DNA from: Nepenthes gracilis
Taxonomy: Eukaryota > Streptophyta > Magnoliopsida > Caryophyllales > Nepenthaceae
Direction of reading: 5' to 3'
DNA length: 64,000 nt
Assembly (NCBI GenBank): GCA_033239525.1
Contig: BSYO01000014.1
Span: 12,074,021 to 12,138,020, forward strand
Position numbers and translations under genes: made by a program
Part shown: positions 36,125 through 47,599 of the stretch, one piece after another
How the letters are laid out: the number at the start of each line of letters is the position of its first letter
Position numbering within the stretch: the first letter of the stretch is position 1
The notes under the pieces: generated by a model
What the model was told of the DNA's origin: nothing
What the model saw: the letters and a program-made list of their open reading frames with translations, nothing else
Databases searched by the model: none

Positions 36125-39100
36125 TGTGGTGATCCAAGCCTAAATACTCAAACACATGACTCAAACCGCACACACGGACTCAAATTTTAAAACAAACTAT
36201 AACAGTTCGACATTCTAGACTATTTTATTCTTTTGATTTAACTATATCATGATAATTCATCTATCATCCACAAAGACATACTAAAGAAGAAATAAACTCA
36301 ACAAAAGAAAATACATAAATCTCCATGCTAATTTAAACTCCTCATCTGGCTACTGGAACCTTCTTCTCTATCAAAACTTCTTCCTGAAACACAGATGTGT
36401 TTCCTCCAAACTAAACGGTGTCTACTCAATTTGGAGCCAAGAAAACATAAGGGTGAGCCAAAACCCAACAAGTGATCATAATAAAAAGCACTAATAACAA
36501 TAACGATCTCGGATATCACACTACAAAGGTCTCAACATACTCTAACAACCTACTATATCCGAGACAGATTATAACACGTCATAAATACCACTCTAGACAA
36601 GATAGATCCCACTTGACTGGCACGTCCAAAAAATAACGGAGTGCCAATAATCAATGGTAATCCTCTGGAATCCGACATTAACAATGATTGGGGATTTTGC
36701 TGCTCCATATGTCAGCTAAAACGACCAACATAATCATGATAACAACCCATATGGATTCCACCAAATTCGAATATCTCATAATCCACATAAGGATACTGCT
36801 AACACGACTAATGAGGTACTCAACAATCATAGAATATCACAAAAAAACTCCTAGATCTTATTTAGCCACTGTGAACTAAAGGCTGCATATATCCCTTGAC
36901 AGTTGGGTACTTGCACGGGCTACCCGATACTCATAAGTTTGACCTCCGACCAAATCCATGGTCTACAGAGACTCTGTCCAACCAAGCACAGACGTCTCCC
37001 AAGCAGGCTCATCATCTGACTCAACCAGGACAGATGACCTCATCTACATGCTCCTCTTCCGACTTTACCAGGTATGGAAGATAACTCACACATCAAACCC
37101 AACATCTCCCGCCATGATACCCACGATATCATGATCTACGATGATCACATGGCCATAAGTATCCCACCGAACTAGGTAACGTACCTCAACCCACTAGGAC
37201 ACGAAAATCAGTATCAGATAAGCGTAGACTACATTTAAGTACCATAGCCTTCCATTCGACCAGATAGTTTAACATTTTCATACACTCTCCTCAACCTTGA
37301 CCGTAGGAAACCAACGAATTCAAATACTCACACACCGAGTATAACGCAAAGAAAGCTTTGCAACATTAACAATAGAACATCGTTCGGTGCTGACCATAGA
37401 CTATACTCACGCCATCAAATCTAACACAAAGGAATTTCTCACAGCACGAAGAATAAATAAACGCAAACCGAGATATTATATTTTACTTAATGCACTATTA
37501 AACTATTCTTCCATTTTGTTGGGTTACAATGTCTACATCTAAGGCTAATAATTTCTATTTTTATTAGATTCCCTTTCAAATAATTTTTCAAGATTTCTAT
37601 CACAATATTCAGCACCATTAATTTCATTCTATAACCATCCTTAAAATTTGAAATATACACATATACCCACTTACACATATAAAACATACATTTCTAATAC
37701 AAGAGATACACATCATAAATGCTATCCATGAGTGCTTACATCCATAATTTCAAGCATATATATATGTCCATACACATGAATGCCTTAGCACCAACATGCA
37801 CACATAAATATATTTACACACACATGGTCACTCACACTCACGCTGACACATTTTCCACCATTTCCAACTCACACCCACACACACACACTCACTGACACAC
37901 GGCAGCAGCTCTGCCAACCACACACACTACAGTCTAACACCCCCATACCACCCACAGTGTACTCCTGCACTTCCACAGCCACACACCCATTGTGCATAGC
38001 CTCATACACCCACTCATACACACCACCCACACACACAACCAGCACCTACACACACACACCAACCCTAACCCGCACAGAACACCCACGCACAAAACACCCA
38101 CACTCACACACGGTTACACACATACGGTCCACAGATACGTATATACATATACACACCGTTACAAACCCCCACACCCATCAGCACGGTTACACGTATATAT
38201 GTACACCCAACCGTATACACACACACATAGACACACTCAAATACACCCATACGGCTACACAAATAAACCGTATACATACTTCCCAATATATTTAATCCCC
38301 AAATTACCGCATCCTTTCATCACAGAACCTCAGACCAAAACAGAACACGGTGCTCTATTCTTTGCCCGATTTCTGTCTTCTGAACAACTTTCACCCAATT
38401 TCACAACAACAAGAAAATTATAAGAGAAGAAGAAGAGGAACACTAATTTGCGGAACAGGATGGGAAATTGACACAAGGAGGATTCACTTGCAAAATTTCA
38501 GGGAGAAACGATAGTGGAGGGGTCACTTGCAAATTGAGTAGAAATGACAGTAAACAGGATTCACTTGCCTAGAGCGACGGCAAGGGTTTGCGATGGCAGC
38601 TTCGGCTTCGGCTCAATAGCAACGTTGACGGCGGCCTTGGCAATGGTGACGGCTTTGACTAAAGCAATCGGTTTAGATTTGTGATGGTGGCTTCGGTACT
38701 GATCGATGACGGCGACGGCAGCAATTTACTTGAACAGTGACAGCGGCGGCCACAAATCACAGCAACGGCAGCAACCAAATGCCCACGGCCACAGCAGCAA
38801 GACCACCGAACCAATGCCTCACACTGATCATGCATTCCTCCTCAGGATTAAACAGGCACATTGAGGTGAAGGCAGAGGGAATCAAACGGTTTGCCATGGA
38901 GGCCACTTAGCAGAATATTCGAACGGCAAATTGGCTAAGACCGTTGCGGGAGAGAGAGCGAGAGCAAGAAACATGAGAGAACAGAGAAGAGGTGGGGATG
39001 AGAGAAGCAGAGGAGAAGAATCGAGAAGGCGAGGTGGCAGGTTTTGTTAACTTTTATTATTAGATTAACTATTATATTAATTATTATTTATTTATTTATT

Positions 39101-39261
39101 TATTTCGTTTTAAACACTTATAACATATTATTATTATTATTATTTAATTATTTATATGTTATAAATATTTTATTATTCTTTTGGACAGACCAATACACGC
39201 TAAAAATTAAGAATACCCAATTAAATTTATAATTTATCGTGAAAAATATTCGCGCATTACA
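36125..39261 (+). repeat. Probable solo LTR (3.1 kb, chromovirus type)
   Basis: Starts TGTGGTGATCCAAGCC and ends GCGCATTACA, giving TGT..ACA ends of the type seen in plant Tekay/Del LTRs (TGTGACGAYCC...ATTACA). Flanks are ATGAG (36120-36124) and ATAAG (39262-39266), matching at 4 of 5. No internal region or second LTR is nearby. Inside are a CA-rich zone (37830-38290), a GC-richer zone (38570-38800) and a purine-rich GAGAGAGAGCGAGAG zone near 38950. Open frames in it are low-complexity. The edges rest on end motifs and an imperfect duplication. Confidence 0.6.
37830..38290. repeat. CA-rich low-complexity tract
   Basis: ACACAC / CACCCACAC and TACACA runs, mixed with CGGTTACA-type units. The resulting Thr/His/Tyr-rich frames are artefacts of composition. 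Confidence 0.9.
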
Positions 39262-40179
39262 ATAAGACTCACTCCTAATTATATCTTCTAACATTTAAGG
39301 TAGTAACTTTTCTATGAATTAAAAAAGTTGTAAGAAAAATAATGATGTAAAAGAGTAAAAAAGTTAAAGATCTGGCTCTATAATTTGTAAAGTTTTGAGT
39401 AGCAAGAGGGCTAAAGCTTTGTATTTAACTCCAAATTCTTCTTTTCTTATTTTTAGGAGAAGTAGACAAATTTATAGTCATACTATCGGTTAATGATGGT
39501 TTTCTAAAGAAAAATAATTGATCATGATTTGAGTGATTATTTGATTGAGAATTAAATCATTCAATCGTTTGATATGCTTTGAATGTAACATTTATCTCCA
39601 AATCTTATTAATTATTTATTTGTCTTAACCTGTCAATTAAATAATTCTTCAATTTCTTAACTATTCAACAGGATTAATTATTCAATTTAATTAATTATTT
39701 GGTCATTTAAAATCTCAACTTTTAATATATTCAGCAATCTGATCTTTTAATTGCTCAACAATTCTGTTAAATTTCTTTCTAATCCATACTTGACTTTTAT
39801 TATCTTGATTTACTCTGAAGAACTTAACTGATTTAAATATCTTCATGATTTATTATTTATAGTCCATTTGTATCAATGATTTGAGTTGATCTTATTTTAG
39901 ATGGTACCCAACAATAATTATCCTATTAGTTCATAAATAAATCAACTGAGACTGGAGTTTTTCCTGAGCCTATATAAAACACAACCAATATATTCAAGAG
40001 CCGAAACAAACCAAATCCAAACAGGATAATCCTTTATTTTATTTATTTAACGAGTTTCAAAGTGATGTTTTTTTAAATAAACGAGCGACGAAATATATGA
40101 TGAAAACAACAAGAACTTCAAGAATGGTCGAAATTCTTACTGTGCAGTGCCGTGTATTGTTGAAAATTGTTAACAAAGT
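39262..40179. other. Downstream flank of the methylesterase gene
   Basis: AT-rich, no gene. On the minus strand AATAAA-type motifs (plus-strand TTTATT at about 40033-40047) lie 130-150 bases after the stop codon and are plausible poly(A) signals for the gene at 40180-42273. Confidence 0.55.
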
Positions 40180-42273
40180 TCAAGCACATTTCTCTGCAAC
40201 AATGTCAACAAGACAATCGCAGAGTTTTTCAGGCATAGAAACCATCGGCATGTGACCGGAACCCTTGAGCACCTTCACTTGTTTCACTCCGCCGTTGTTA
40301 ATCATCCACCGCTGAAAATTCACCGGTATTGCTTTATCTGCTTCGCATACGACATAAACTCGCTTGACCAACCCGTATCGATCGGCGGAAAACTTCTTCG
40401 CCTTCGATAAATCATGCAGGAAGAACGAAGACGGCCTCCTCAGCAGCATTGCCAACTCAAAATCCTTTCCCAAATGACAAAAGTTTGAAAATAATAATAA
40501 GTGTCAGTAACTATATGTTCCAAAAATTGAGGTTAAGTTCTACAATAATGTTAAGAAAGGTCTCCCTATTTCCATAAATAGATTATTGGGGCTAATGTAT
40601 TTATTATTATTATTATTTTATCGTATTAGTATTTTGATATTTTAAATTTTTTTAGAAAAATATTAAATAAAATTAAGTATATACAAAGCGTGTATAATCA
40701 TTGGCCTGGCAATTACTAAAATTTTATTATCAATTATTTCTTAACATAATATTAGGAAATTTTTTTACCAAATGGTTATAAGCTTAATTTTTCCAGAATT
40801 TTCTTCTAATCATCCCTTGGTTTAGTCAGCATTTGTTTACGGAAAAAGTATTATATATGCAATTTTTATGAAGAATATCATAAAAAAATTTTATTTTTTT
40901 CTAAGTATGTTACTATTTTTTGATGAATATTATCTAAAAAATATAGATTATCATATAAATCGATCAATAATACTGCATATCAATTTGTGATTATATCACT
41001 TTTAGATAAAAATAATTTCAATTTTAATTAATGAAAATGATGGCTTTGAGGGCTTACAGAATAAGGCATACCTCAGCAGGAGCTGGATCGTAGATCAAGG
41101 ACAAGAACTTAGGCCCGAAGAACATGGTTGTGAAGGACTCCTCCGGCTTACCATGGCATGCAAATTGCGTATCCAGCCAATACCCTTCAGCCATCTCGGA
41201 AGAAAACTAGAACAAAAATATATGGTCTTAATTTATCATACTATTAATTTGAATTTATAAATAATAAATCAAATTTTAATTATATAAAACCATCCATAGA
41301 CTTTCTGAAATTATTTTTCCATAAAATAGTTTTTGAATATTTTACAAAGCAATTGTGTTTGACCGGGTTTAGAAATTTTTGTTCAACTATCAAGTCTATT
41401 CCATAATTTTTTTATCCAACTAAGAAATTATAATTAAATGTATTTTGAATTTTCAGTTTTCTTTTTTAAAAAAAAATGATTACTTTGACTATTTTTTTAT
41501 ACAATATCAAAAAAAGTAAAATTAAGGGATCACAAGGCTGCACCTCAGCGGTAAAGCACAGTCGCTCGCTGTGTCACGGTCTTAAAATCGTTAAATATAA
41601 ATTGAATGATTTATGTGTTTTTATTTGTTAAAAAATAAAAAATAAAAAATTATAATTTTTTTAATTAAAATACTTAAATCGTTGGATTTGCATCTAGTGG
41701 TTTTGAGTTGGGAATCCTGCTTTTATAAAAAAAAAAAAAAATAGAATCCTGCTTTTCTCATTCACATTATCAATTTTAAATGAAGCCATAGAAAGCTAAT
41801 TTTGATATTTTTAACAATAATATATAAAATAGTTAGATAAATAAATACAGTATCACCTAATAATATATTGATATAGAAAGAGGATCGCCGGAATCTCTTA
41901 CCTGTTCTAAAACATGCGACGGCTGATGAACAGTGTCAGGCATAAATGCTGCCACGAAAATGGCAGCTGTAATCCTCTGAGGGAACTTCTCCATGGCCAG
42001 AGCCAAGCTCAAGCCTCCAATGCTATGGCCGACGACAACCACCTTCTCCTCAGGGGGAAGCGTCTCCATCAGCTGCAACAGCGGCTCCGTGTAGTCGCGG
42101 AGGCTCTGAAGCTCATGAATCGTCTTCATGTTGATGCCGGAAGCCGCCAGGTCGACCGCCGTTACACGGTGGCCGGCTCTTTCCAGTAAAGGTTTCAGCT
42201 TGTGCCAACACCAAGCTCCTAGGCAGGCTCCATGTATCAGAATAATGTGCTTTTGTTGCCCTCCACCTTCCAT
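40180..42273 (-). CDS. MES: Methylesterase, SABP2/MES family (alpha/beta hydrolase), three exons
   Basis: Three exons join in phase 0: 42273-41902, 41206-41072 and 40464-40180, giving 263 aa plus stop; tobacco SABP2 is about 260. Introns are 41207-41901 (CAG|GTAAGA..TTCTAG) and 40465-41071 (GAG|GTATGC..GGAAAG). The fold is a cytosolic alpha/beta hydrolase that cleaves methyl esters of plant hormones such as methyl salicylate, methyl jasmonate or methyl-IAA; the substrate here is unknown. Visible: oxyanion region HGACLGAWCW (15-24), nucleophile Ser84 in GHSIGG, Asp212 in CEADKAIP, His240 in GSGHMPM, so the triad is complete. No signal peptide or membrane segment. The start is the first ATG, at the family's usual distance from HGA. 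Family sure; the exact MES number, or a polyneuridine-aldehyde-esterase or hydroxynitrile-lyase role, cannot be decided. Confidence 0.93.
41527..41744 (+). repeat. Possible tRNA-derived SINE in intron 1 of the methylesterase
   Basis: CACCTCAGCGGTAAAGCA (41539-41556) resembles a Pol III A box in the context of a tRNA 5' half. Near the end, GGTTTTGAGTTGGGAATCCT is a poor B-box-like string, followed by an A15 tail at 41729-41743. The distance between boxes is long and no target duplication is clear; GAATCCTGCTTTT is repeated around the A tail only. Weak. Confidence 0.3.
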
Positions 42274-43198
42274 TTCAACGTAGTGTTTCTTTCTTTTTTG
42301 TTTGTATTACTCCGTGCCGTGAACCTCTTATCAATAAGGAGGCTGCTTCAGCTGGAGCTGACGACGTCGTAAATATTTTCTCCATATTTTTAATTTTTAA
42401 TTTTTTTAAAAAAACTCAGCTTCGCCAAAACTTTTATTACTAACGCTGTTATTCTCCATTTGTTTAGCAATTTTAATGCGTCAAAACATACATAGATAAT
42501 AAATATGTTAGATTTGATTAAAATTAGAATTTTAATTAATTTAAAAATCAAGTATAGTTGAATTGTATTTTCGAAATCGAGATCAAAATCAAGTATAGTT
42601 GCCAATAAATGTGATTCCTTTTTTTATTTGAATTGTATTTTTTATAATTTTTTTTTATTTTAAATATTTATAATTTTAAAAATTATTTTAAAATAATATA
42701 TATATTTTTTAATTTACTCTGGTCAGACAATTAGAATATAATTCCACCGAAAGAAAATTCAACACAGAAATTTATTTTCACGCAATTTACATGTCATTAG
42801 CATAACTATTTTTAGATATATTATTTAATTATGTCACTGCCTACGTCACAATATACTAACGTGTCAATATTATAACAATTTCAATTTATAAAATTAAATT
42901 AATATAAATAAATAAATATTAAAATATCTGTGCTAACAGACGTAATTTCAACATTTTATTTTTCACAGAATTTGCCGCAACGAAAAATATTTTTAAAATG
43001 TTATTTTGTTTCCTTAACATATTTAATTTTTATTTTTTCTTCTTATTTTTATTCTCAAATTTATATTTCAATACCAAGTTTATTCTAAACAGAAAAAAAA
43101 TATTAAAAATTTGATTAAACACGTCAAAATTGATAATTTATTTAAACTTTTATCTCTCTATATTTTACTAATATCACTTGCCAAGAAGCATTTGATTC
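42274..43198 (-). promoter_or_regulatory. Upstream region of the methylesterase
   Basis: About 0.9 kb between the start codon and the Tat-C insertion. 86-95 bases upstream of the ATG lies TGACGACGTC (42359-42368), holding a TGACG motif (as-1/TGA-factor type) and a GACGTC palindrome (bZIP C-box type). Both are motifs used in salicylate- and ABA-type responses in plants. TATA-like AT-rich strings are too many to choose from. The rest is AT-rich with no other gene. Function inferred only. Confidence 0.35.
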
Positions 43199-43203
43199 AA
43201 AAT

Positions 43204-44190
43204 TGATGCGTCCTCGAATCTGAACTTGAGCATTCGGTGATCCGTTGTCCCAGTTAAGCTCCGTTCATCAATTTAAATCCCGCATAACACTAAAACGCGG
43301 GGAGGTCGGTGTGTTGGTGGAAAGTTTCACCGAAAACACTCGACGCTGCTCAGTCGAACAATGATTTGAAACCGAGAAGGTTCTTGGGCGAGAATTGAAA
43401 GAGAAAGTATGCAAGAGTGTGTGGATCTTCAAATGAAAAAAAGGCAATGTTGTCTTCTTGAATTTGGATGGTGAGAAGACAGTAAACGACTGTCCGAAAC
43501 ACGTTTGTATGCCTTGAGTTTTTTTAGTGTCAGCAGAGATTAGGAAATTGTAAGTCTGTCTCTGTTGCTGTTGTGGGCATTGTGTGAGTAAAAGCTTGCG
43601 TGCCTTGAATGAGAATTCTATAGCTTATTTATGGTTGACAAGGTGATCTCCCCCTTTGGAAGGTGTGATCTCCTGTGTTATTCTTAGTTGGCCTACCTTT
43701 CAGAACTGATGCCAGCTGTCAAATGGACCAAGATAGTTTCCTTCCACGGTGGTCAGCAACTTTGCAAATTGCCCACCTTCATCCTGTGTATTTTACCATT
43801 GGAGTGCCCCAGTTGGCAGGAGATTGGGAAAATTTGGCGTCTTCCTTGTGAGAAGGGTGTCGATTTTGTCAATGTCCATTTTGGGAGCCAGCTGGGATCG
43901 TCGAAGGTGCTGGGAGAGCTGTTGCTGGCCGTCTGATGGATCTTGGGCTCAAGTGGGCCAGGCCGGTAAAAAGCCTTTTATTTTCGGCCTGTTGCTACAG
44001 TCATTCCGGTCAACGCTCAAGTTGACTGTCTTCAAGCGAGTTAGCCGCCCGTTAGAGTCTACACAGCCAACGCTGGCGTTGACCGTCTTGGGCCTTCGCG
44101 TCCTATTGGGTCATTTACGAGTTGACCATCCAGCACGCTGTTTTGGGCCTACGTTAACATTGGGCCAGCCCATTTTCGGTATACCCATCA
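43204..44190 (-). repeat. 3' LTR of Tat-C (left copy)
   Basis: 987 bases; homologous to 53161-54165 and, at its right end, to 1-99. Ends TATACCCATCA. The first 100 bases differ strongly from the partner LTR, while 43550-44190 is much closer. Confidence 0.9.
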
Positions 44191-44201
44191 CTAGCCCCCA
44201 T
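44191..44201 (-). other. Polypurine tract of Tat-C
   Basis: On the minus strand TATGGGGGCTAG directly precedes the LTR start TGATGGG. Confidence 0.65.
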
Positions 44202-44308
44202 ACTGGTGGCCAGAATTCTAGCCTCCGGTATATTAATGATGAGATGCCCCTTACTGCCCTTCATCGTTTAAGGATCCCAGAGGACTCTATGAAAGGCAGA
44301 GAGGAAAG

Positions 44309-44759
44309 TTTGACCAGAATTGTTGACCGTCTTGATTAGTTCCGGAGAAAAATATTGACTAGAACTGTTGACCGTCTTTGGCCAATTTCGGAGAATAATA
44401 ATGACCAGAACTGTTGACCGTCTTGGTCAGTTCCGGAGAAAAATATTGACTAGAACTATTGACCGTCTTCGGCCAATTTCGGAGAATAATATTGACCAGA
44501 ACTGTTGATTGTCTTGGTCAGTTCTAGAGAAGAATATTGACTAGAACTGTTGACCGTCTTTGGCTAGTTCCGGTGAAGAATATTGACCAGAACTGTTGAC
44601 CGTCTTGGTCAGTTTCGGAGAAGAATATTGACCAAAACTGTTGACCGTCTTTGACCAGTTCCGGAGAAGAATATTGCCCAGAACTATTGACCTTCTTTGG
44701 CCAGTACCGAAGAAGAATGTTGACCAAAATTGTTGACTGTCTTAGCCAGTTCCGGAAGA
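44309..44759. repeat. Minisatellite of about 47 bp in the 3' part of Tat-C
   Basis: Nine to ten copies of a unit built from GACCAGAACTGTTGACCGTC, TTGGTCAGTTCCGGAGAA and AATATT. Odd and even copies alternate between TTGGTCAGTTCC and TTTGGCCAATTTC, so a two-unit period of about 94 is visible. It lies between the PPT and the antisense gene; Tat elements are known to carry such hypervariable tandem repeats here. Confidence 0.9.
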
Positions 44760-45058
44760 CTTTCTGCCAGCCTTGATGGACGCGTGGCCATCAGCCGGCT
44801 TGCAGGCCAGAAGAAGACACGCGTCTCCCTTTGGTTGGGTGGATATCCTGGCCATTAATACGTCAGAGATCCGCCATTTGAAGAGCCAAGTAGGGAGGCG
44901 ACACGTGGCAGGATTGACGGCGTCCTTTATGAGGGGTTTTAAAGCATTCTTGCCGTTTAAGTTTTCCTCTACATTTCGAAAGCCTTTTACGCCTCCTAGC
45001 CTTCGTCTTCTTTGTCTCCAACTTCCATTCTCAGAAACCCTAGCCCATCCAGCAAACC

Positions 45059-46637
45059 ATGGCATCTGTCGTTAACATCGCCTCTGTCCTTAGAGAGGGG
45101 GACATTAAGGCTTTGTGCGTAGAGTTTAACATTCCAAAGGAAATCGCTTGGAGGGTCGCTGGAAATGATGACAGAGCCTTTGCTCCACCGACGGGGCATA
45201 TCACAGTGTATGAGGCCCACCTGAGAAGCGGCCTACGTCTCCCATTGCCGGACGATTTGCTGTCTGTTCTGCGAGCCCTACGAGTCCCAATAGCTCAACT
45301 CCACGCCAATGCCGTCCGGTATCTCTGTACTCTGTGTATTTTTCTTCAAAAGCGTTCGAAGAAGCTAGGAATATCGATGGTGAGGGGCTTGTTTAAAATA
45401 AACCAAGGAGGAGAGTGGATATCGCTCGTCCTTCGTTCTGATCTGAAAATAAACATGGCCATATACGACTCGTTGAAGAATTGAAAAAAAAATGTTTCTT
45501 TTTTGTGAGTGTGGCGGCGACCTGGCCCCTTGCGAAGGATTGGGGCCAAGTTCCGAAGGCGTATACGGGGACGCCGTCTGTGGTGGAGATGGCGGCCCTA
45601 GAATGGTTAACCGATTTGGTCAAGGAGAACCCTGATGAGTTTAATAGGGACTTTCTGGTTTCCAGGGAGGAGACCAGGAAGGTGAACTGGGGATCGCCTT
45701 CCCCGGTTTAAAAGCCTACGCCGCCAGCAAGGATGATACGGCCGGAGGACTCCAAAGGCTTGATCATCCGTATGCGGCATGCTGATGAAGGGTTTATTGG
45801 CCCATTGCCTAAGAAAGTGCTGGAAACGCCTTCATCGTCGTCGTCCCGCATTGATTATGTTGCTACCGAAATCGGCAGCGGCCCTGGCAGTACCGCGGGC
45901 TTGGAGGAGACCCATGAGAACCGGCCGGTGGACTCAGGAGAAGGTGTCATCCTGGCGTAACCCGCGCCGCAAGTGGTTCCTTGTGCGGTGTTGACAGAAT
46001 CCTTTACGGAGCCTAATTGTGAGCAAGTGGTGGAGGCATGGGAGCCATCCGTTAGCTCTCCAGTTGCGCGGACTCCTGCTGTGGAGCCAAAGGTGGAGCT
46101 TGACCCTCCAGTAGCTGCTGCGGAGCCCGCAGTCGCTGTGGACAATACTGATGAGCTGTTGGAGAGCATTTTGGAGGAAGCTGCTACCAGCTCGGCTCGA
46201 GAGGATGCTCCTGGTCCACCGCCGCCTGGGCTGGGTCTGGAAGCTAGGCCCGAGAGGCCCGTGAGGAGATTTTGGGAGGTATGATTCTTGGTGATTGATT
46301 CTTCGTATTTTCTCTTTTCCCAAATTTCTAACTTGTTCTTTGTTCGTCTCTTGTGCAGCCGAGGAGGTTGGCTTCTGCCATCCTTAAGGTGGTGGAGCAG
46401 CGTGACCAGGCGATTGCCAATAGGGAGGCAGAGATCGCCTAGTTGGATGCCAGGTTGGCTGCTTCGGGAGGCGAGCATCGCGAAGAGACTGCAGCCCTCG
46501 AGGCTGTCTTGGCGGGAGTGGAGATGGAGAACGCTAACTTTAGGGCTGAGGTTGCTTGCTTAAAAGAGGCGGATGATCGAGGCAAAGTGCGCCTCAAACG
46601 ACTTGCCAAGCGAATAGCAACCTTAGAGAATATCTGA
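45059..46637 (+). pseudogene. Antisense gene of Tat-C (spliced, broken)
   Basis: Opposite strand to gag-pol. The start MASVVNIASVL is followed by GHITVYEAHLRSGL, LPLPDDLLSVLRALRVP and LHANAVRYL, the conserved N-terminal pattern of Tat antisense ORFs (putative gypsy-type transposon domain). A one-base loss near 45482, in the codon before an A run, ends the first frame; the next frame carries on with KCFFFVSVAATW to 46278, interrupted by TAA at 45709 and 45958. The middle is acidic and Pro-rich. Intron 46279-46358. The second exon (46359-46637) is a coiled coil (EQRDQAIANREAEIA, EHREETAALEAVL, LKRLAKRIATLEN) with one TAG at 46440. AATAAA at about 46902 is a likely poly(A) signal. Function unknown. 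Confidence 0.8.
46279..46358 (+). other. Intron of the Tat-C antisense gene
   Basis: 80 bases: GTATGATTCTTGG..., T-rich, ending CTCTTGTGCAG. Removing it joins ..PVRRFWE to PRRLASAI in phase 0. Same place as in Tat-B and Tat-D. Confidence 0.75.
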
Positions 46638-47206
46638 GTCTTTGGATCCATCCCCATGAGGTCGGGGGCATGATGCACGCGCGGCTGTTGGAGGGGATCA
46701 ACGTCGGCCGGTGCGTTGCGCGGTTGATTGATCTTGACTTCCCAGTTGAGTTCATCAATCTTGACTTCCCAACAGAGCGGTGCAACATAGAGACGACCTT
46801 GTGGGGGAGCCCCGTGATATTCAGGAGCCTCTGCCACCCCCGTAGCTTGTTGTACATTTTCAGGATCTCCTTTGTACTTATATAATTTGTAACACGTTCA
46901 AAGCAATAAAATGGAAGTTCTTTTCACTTTTGTGTCCATTTACTTTTATTGCATTTGGTGTTAGTATGCTTTGTTGCACTGGGCGGCCAACTTGGTTGGC
47001 TGGCTGCCATTATTGGGCTGCCTAAGAAGCGAGATCCTTAGGCTTGGCAAGTGGTTGTGTTAACCAGCCTGGTGACGCTGTCCAAGTGATGACTTGGACG
47101 ACCAACGTTGGAGAAGGATGCTTCTCCCTTCGACCGTCGCTGACTGATCACGTTATTACCTCATAGAGGAGGTCATTGCATGTGCTGCGTAAGCCCTCTA
47201 AGGTTC
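46638..47206. other. Tat-C region after the antisense gene
   Basis: 46730-46770 holds a doubled phrase ATCTTGACTTCCCA. 46893-46925 holds AATAAAATGG, a likely 3' end signal of the plus-strand gene. No further coding. Confidence 0.5.
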
Positions 47207-47441
47207 TGACCGCTATCGGGCCATTTGGATGACCAAGGTTTACTACGACCACTAATGGGCCGCCTGGATAACCAGGGTTTAGATACGACCACTAATGGGC
47301 CGCTCAGATGACCGAGGTTTATAATAGACCGTTTATGGGCTACCTGGATGACTAGTGTTTAAATACAACCGCTAATGGGCCGCTCGGATGACCGAGGTTC
47401 AAGTTCGACCGCTTATGGGCCGCCTGGATGACCAGGGTTTA
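47207..47441. repeat. Short tandem repeat block after Tat-C pol
   Basis: Five to six units of about 46 bases: GACCRCTAATGGGCCGC, CTGGATGACCAGGGTTTA and variants, diverged from each other. Similar blocks follow pol in Tat-A, Tat-B and Tat-D. Confidence 0.85.
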
Positions 47442-47599
47442 ACGAGAGGGTGAAGGCCCTCCCGACTTAGGGGCAGTCTAGGTCGAGTAACCTGCAAAGA
47501 GAAAATAATGCACATGCACAAAAGAAGGATGCTAAGTAAACACTTATTTTTCGCGAATTCAAAACAGCAAGCGAGTACAAACAATAATGCAAATGCGTA

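Noticed and set aside
37957..38423. Long plus-strand open frames rich in Thr, His and Tyr
   Set aside because: They result from the CA-rich low-complexity tract inside the probable solo LTR; no domain, and two frames are open at once.
40465..40473. Starting the third methylesterase exon as a separate gene at an upstream ATG
   Set aside because: The three codons before the acceptor are intron sequence; joining after AG at 40465-40466 gives the exact family length and alignment.
41539..41600. A functional tRNA gene in the methylesterase intron
   Set aside because: Only the A-box half looks tRNA-like; no cloverleaf can be drawn and the B box is missing at the right distance.
45855..46478. 207-codon minus-strand frame in Tat-C
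   Set aside because: Shadow of the plus-strand antisense gene; it crosses the intron and shows no conserved motif in the other copies.
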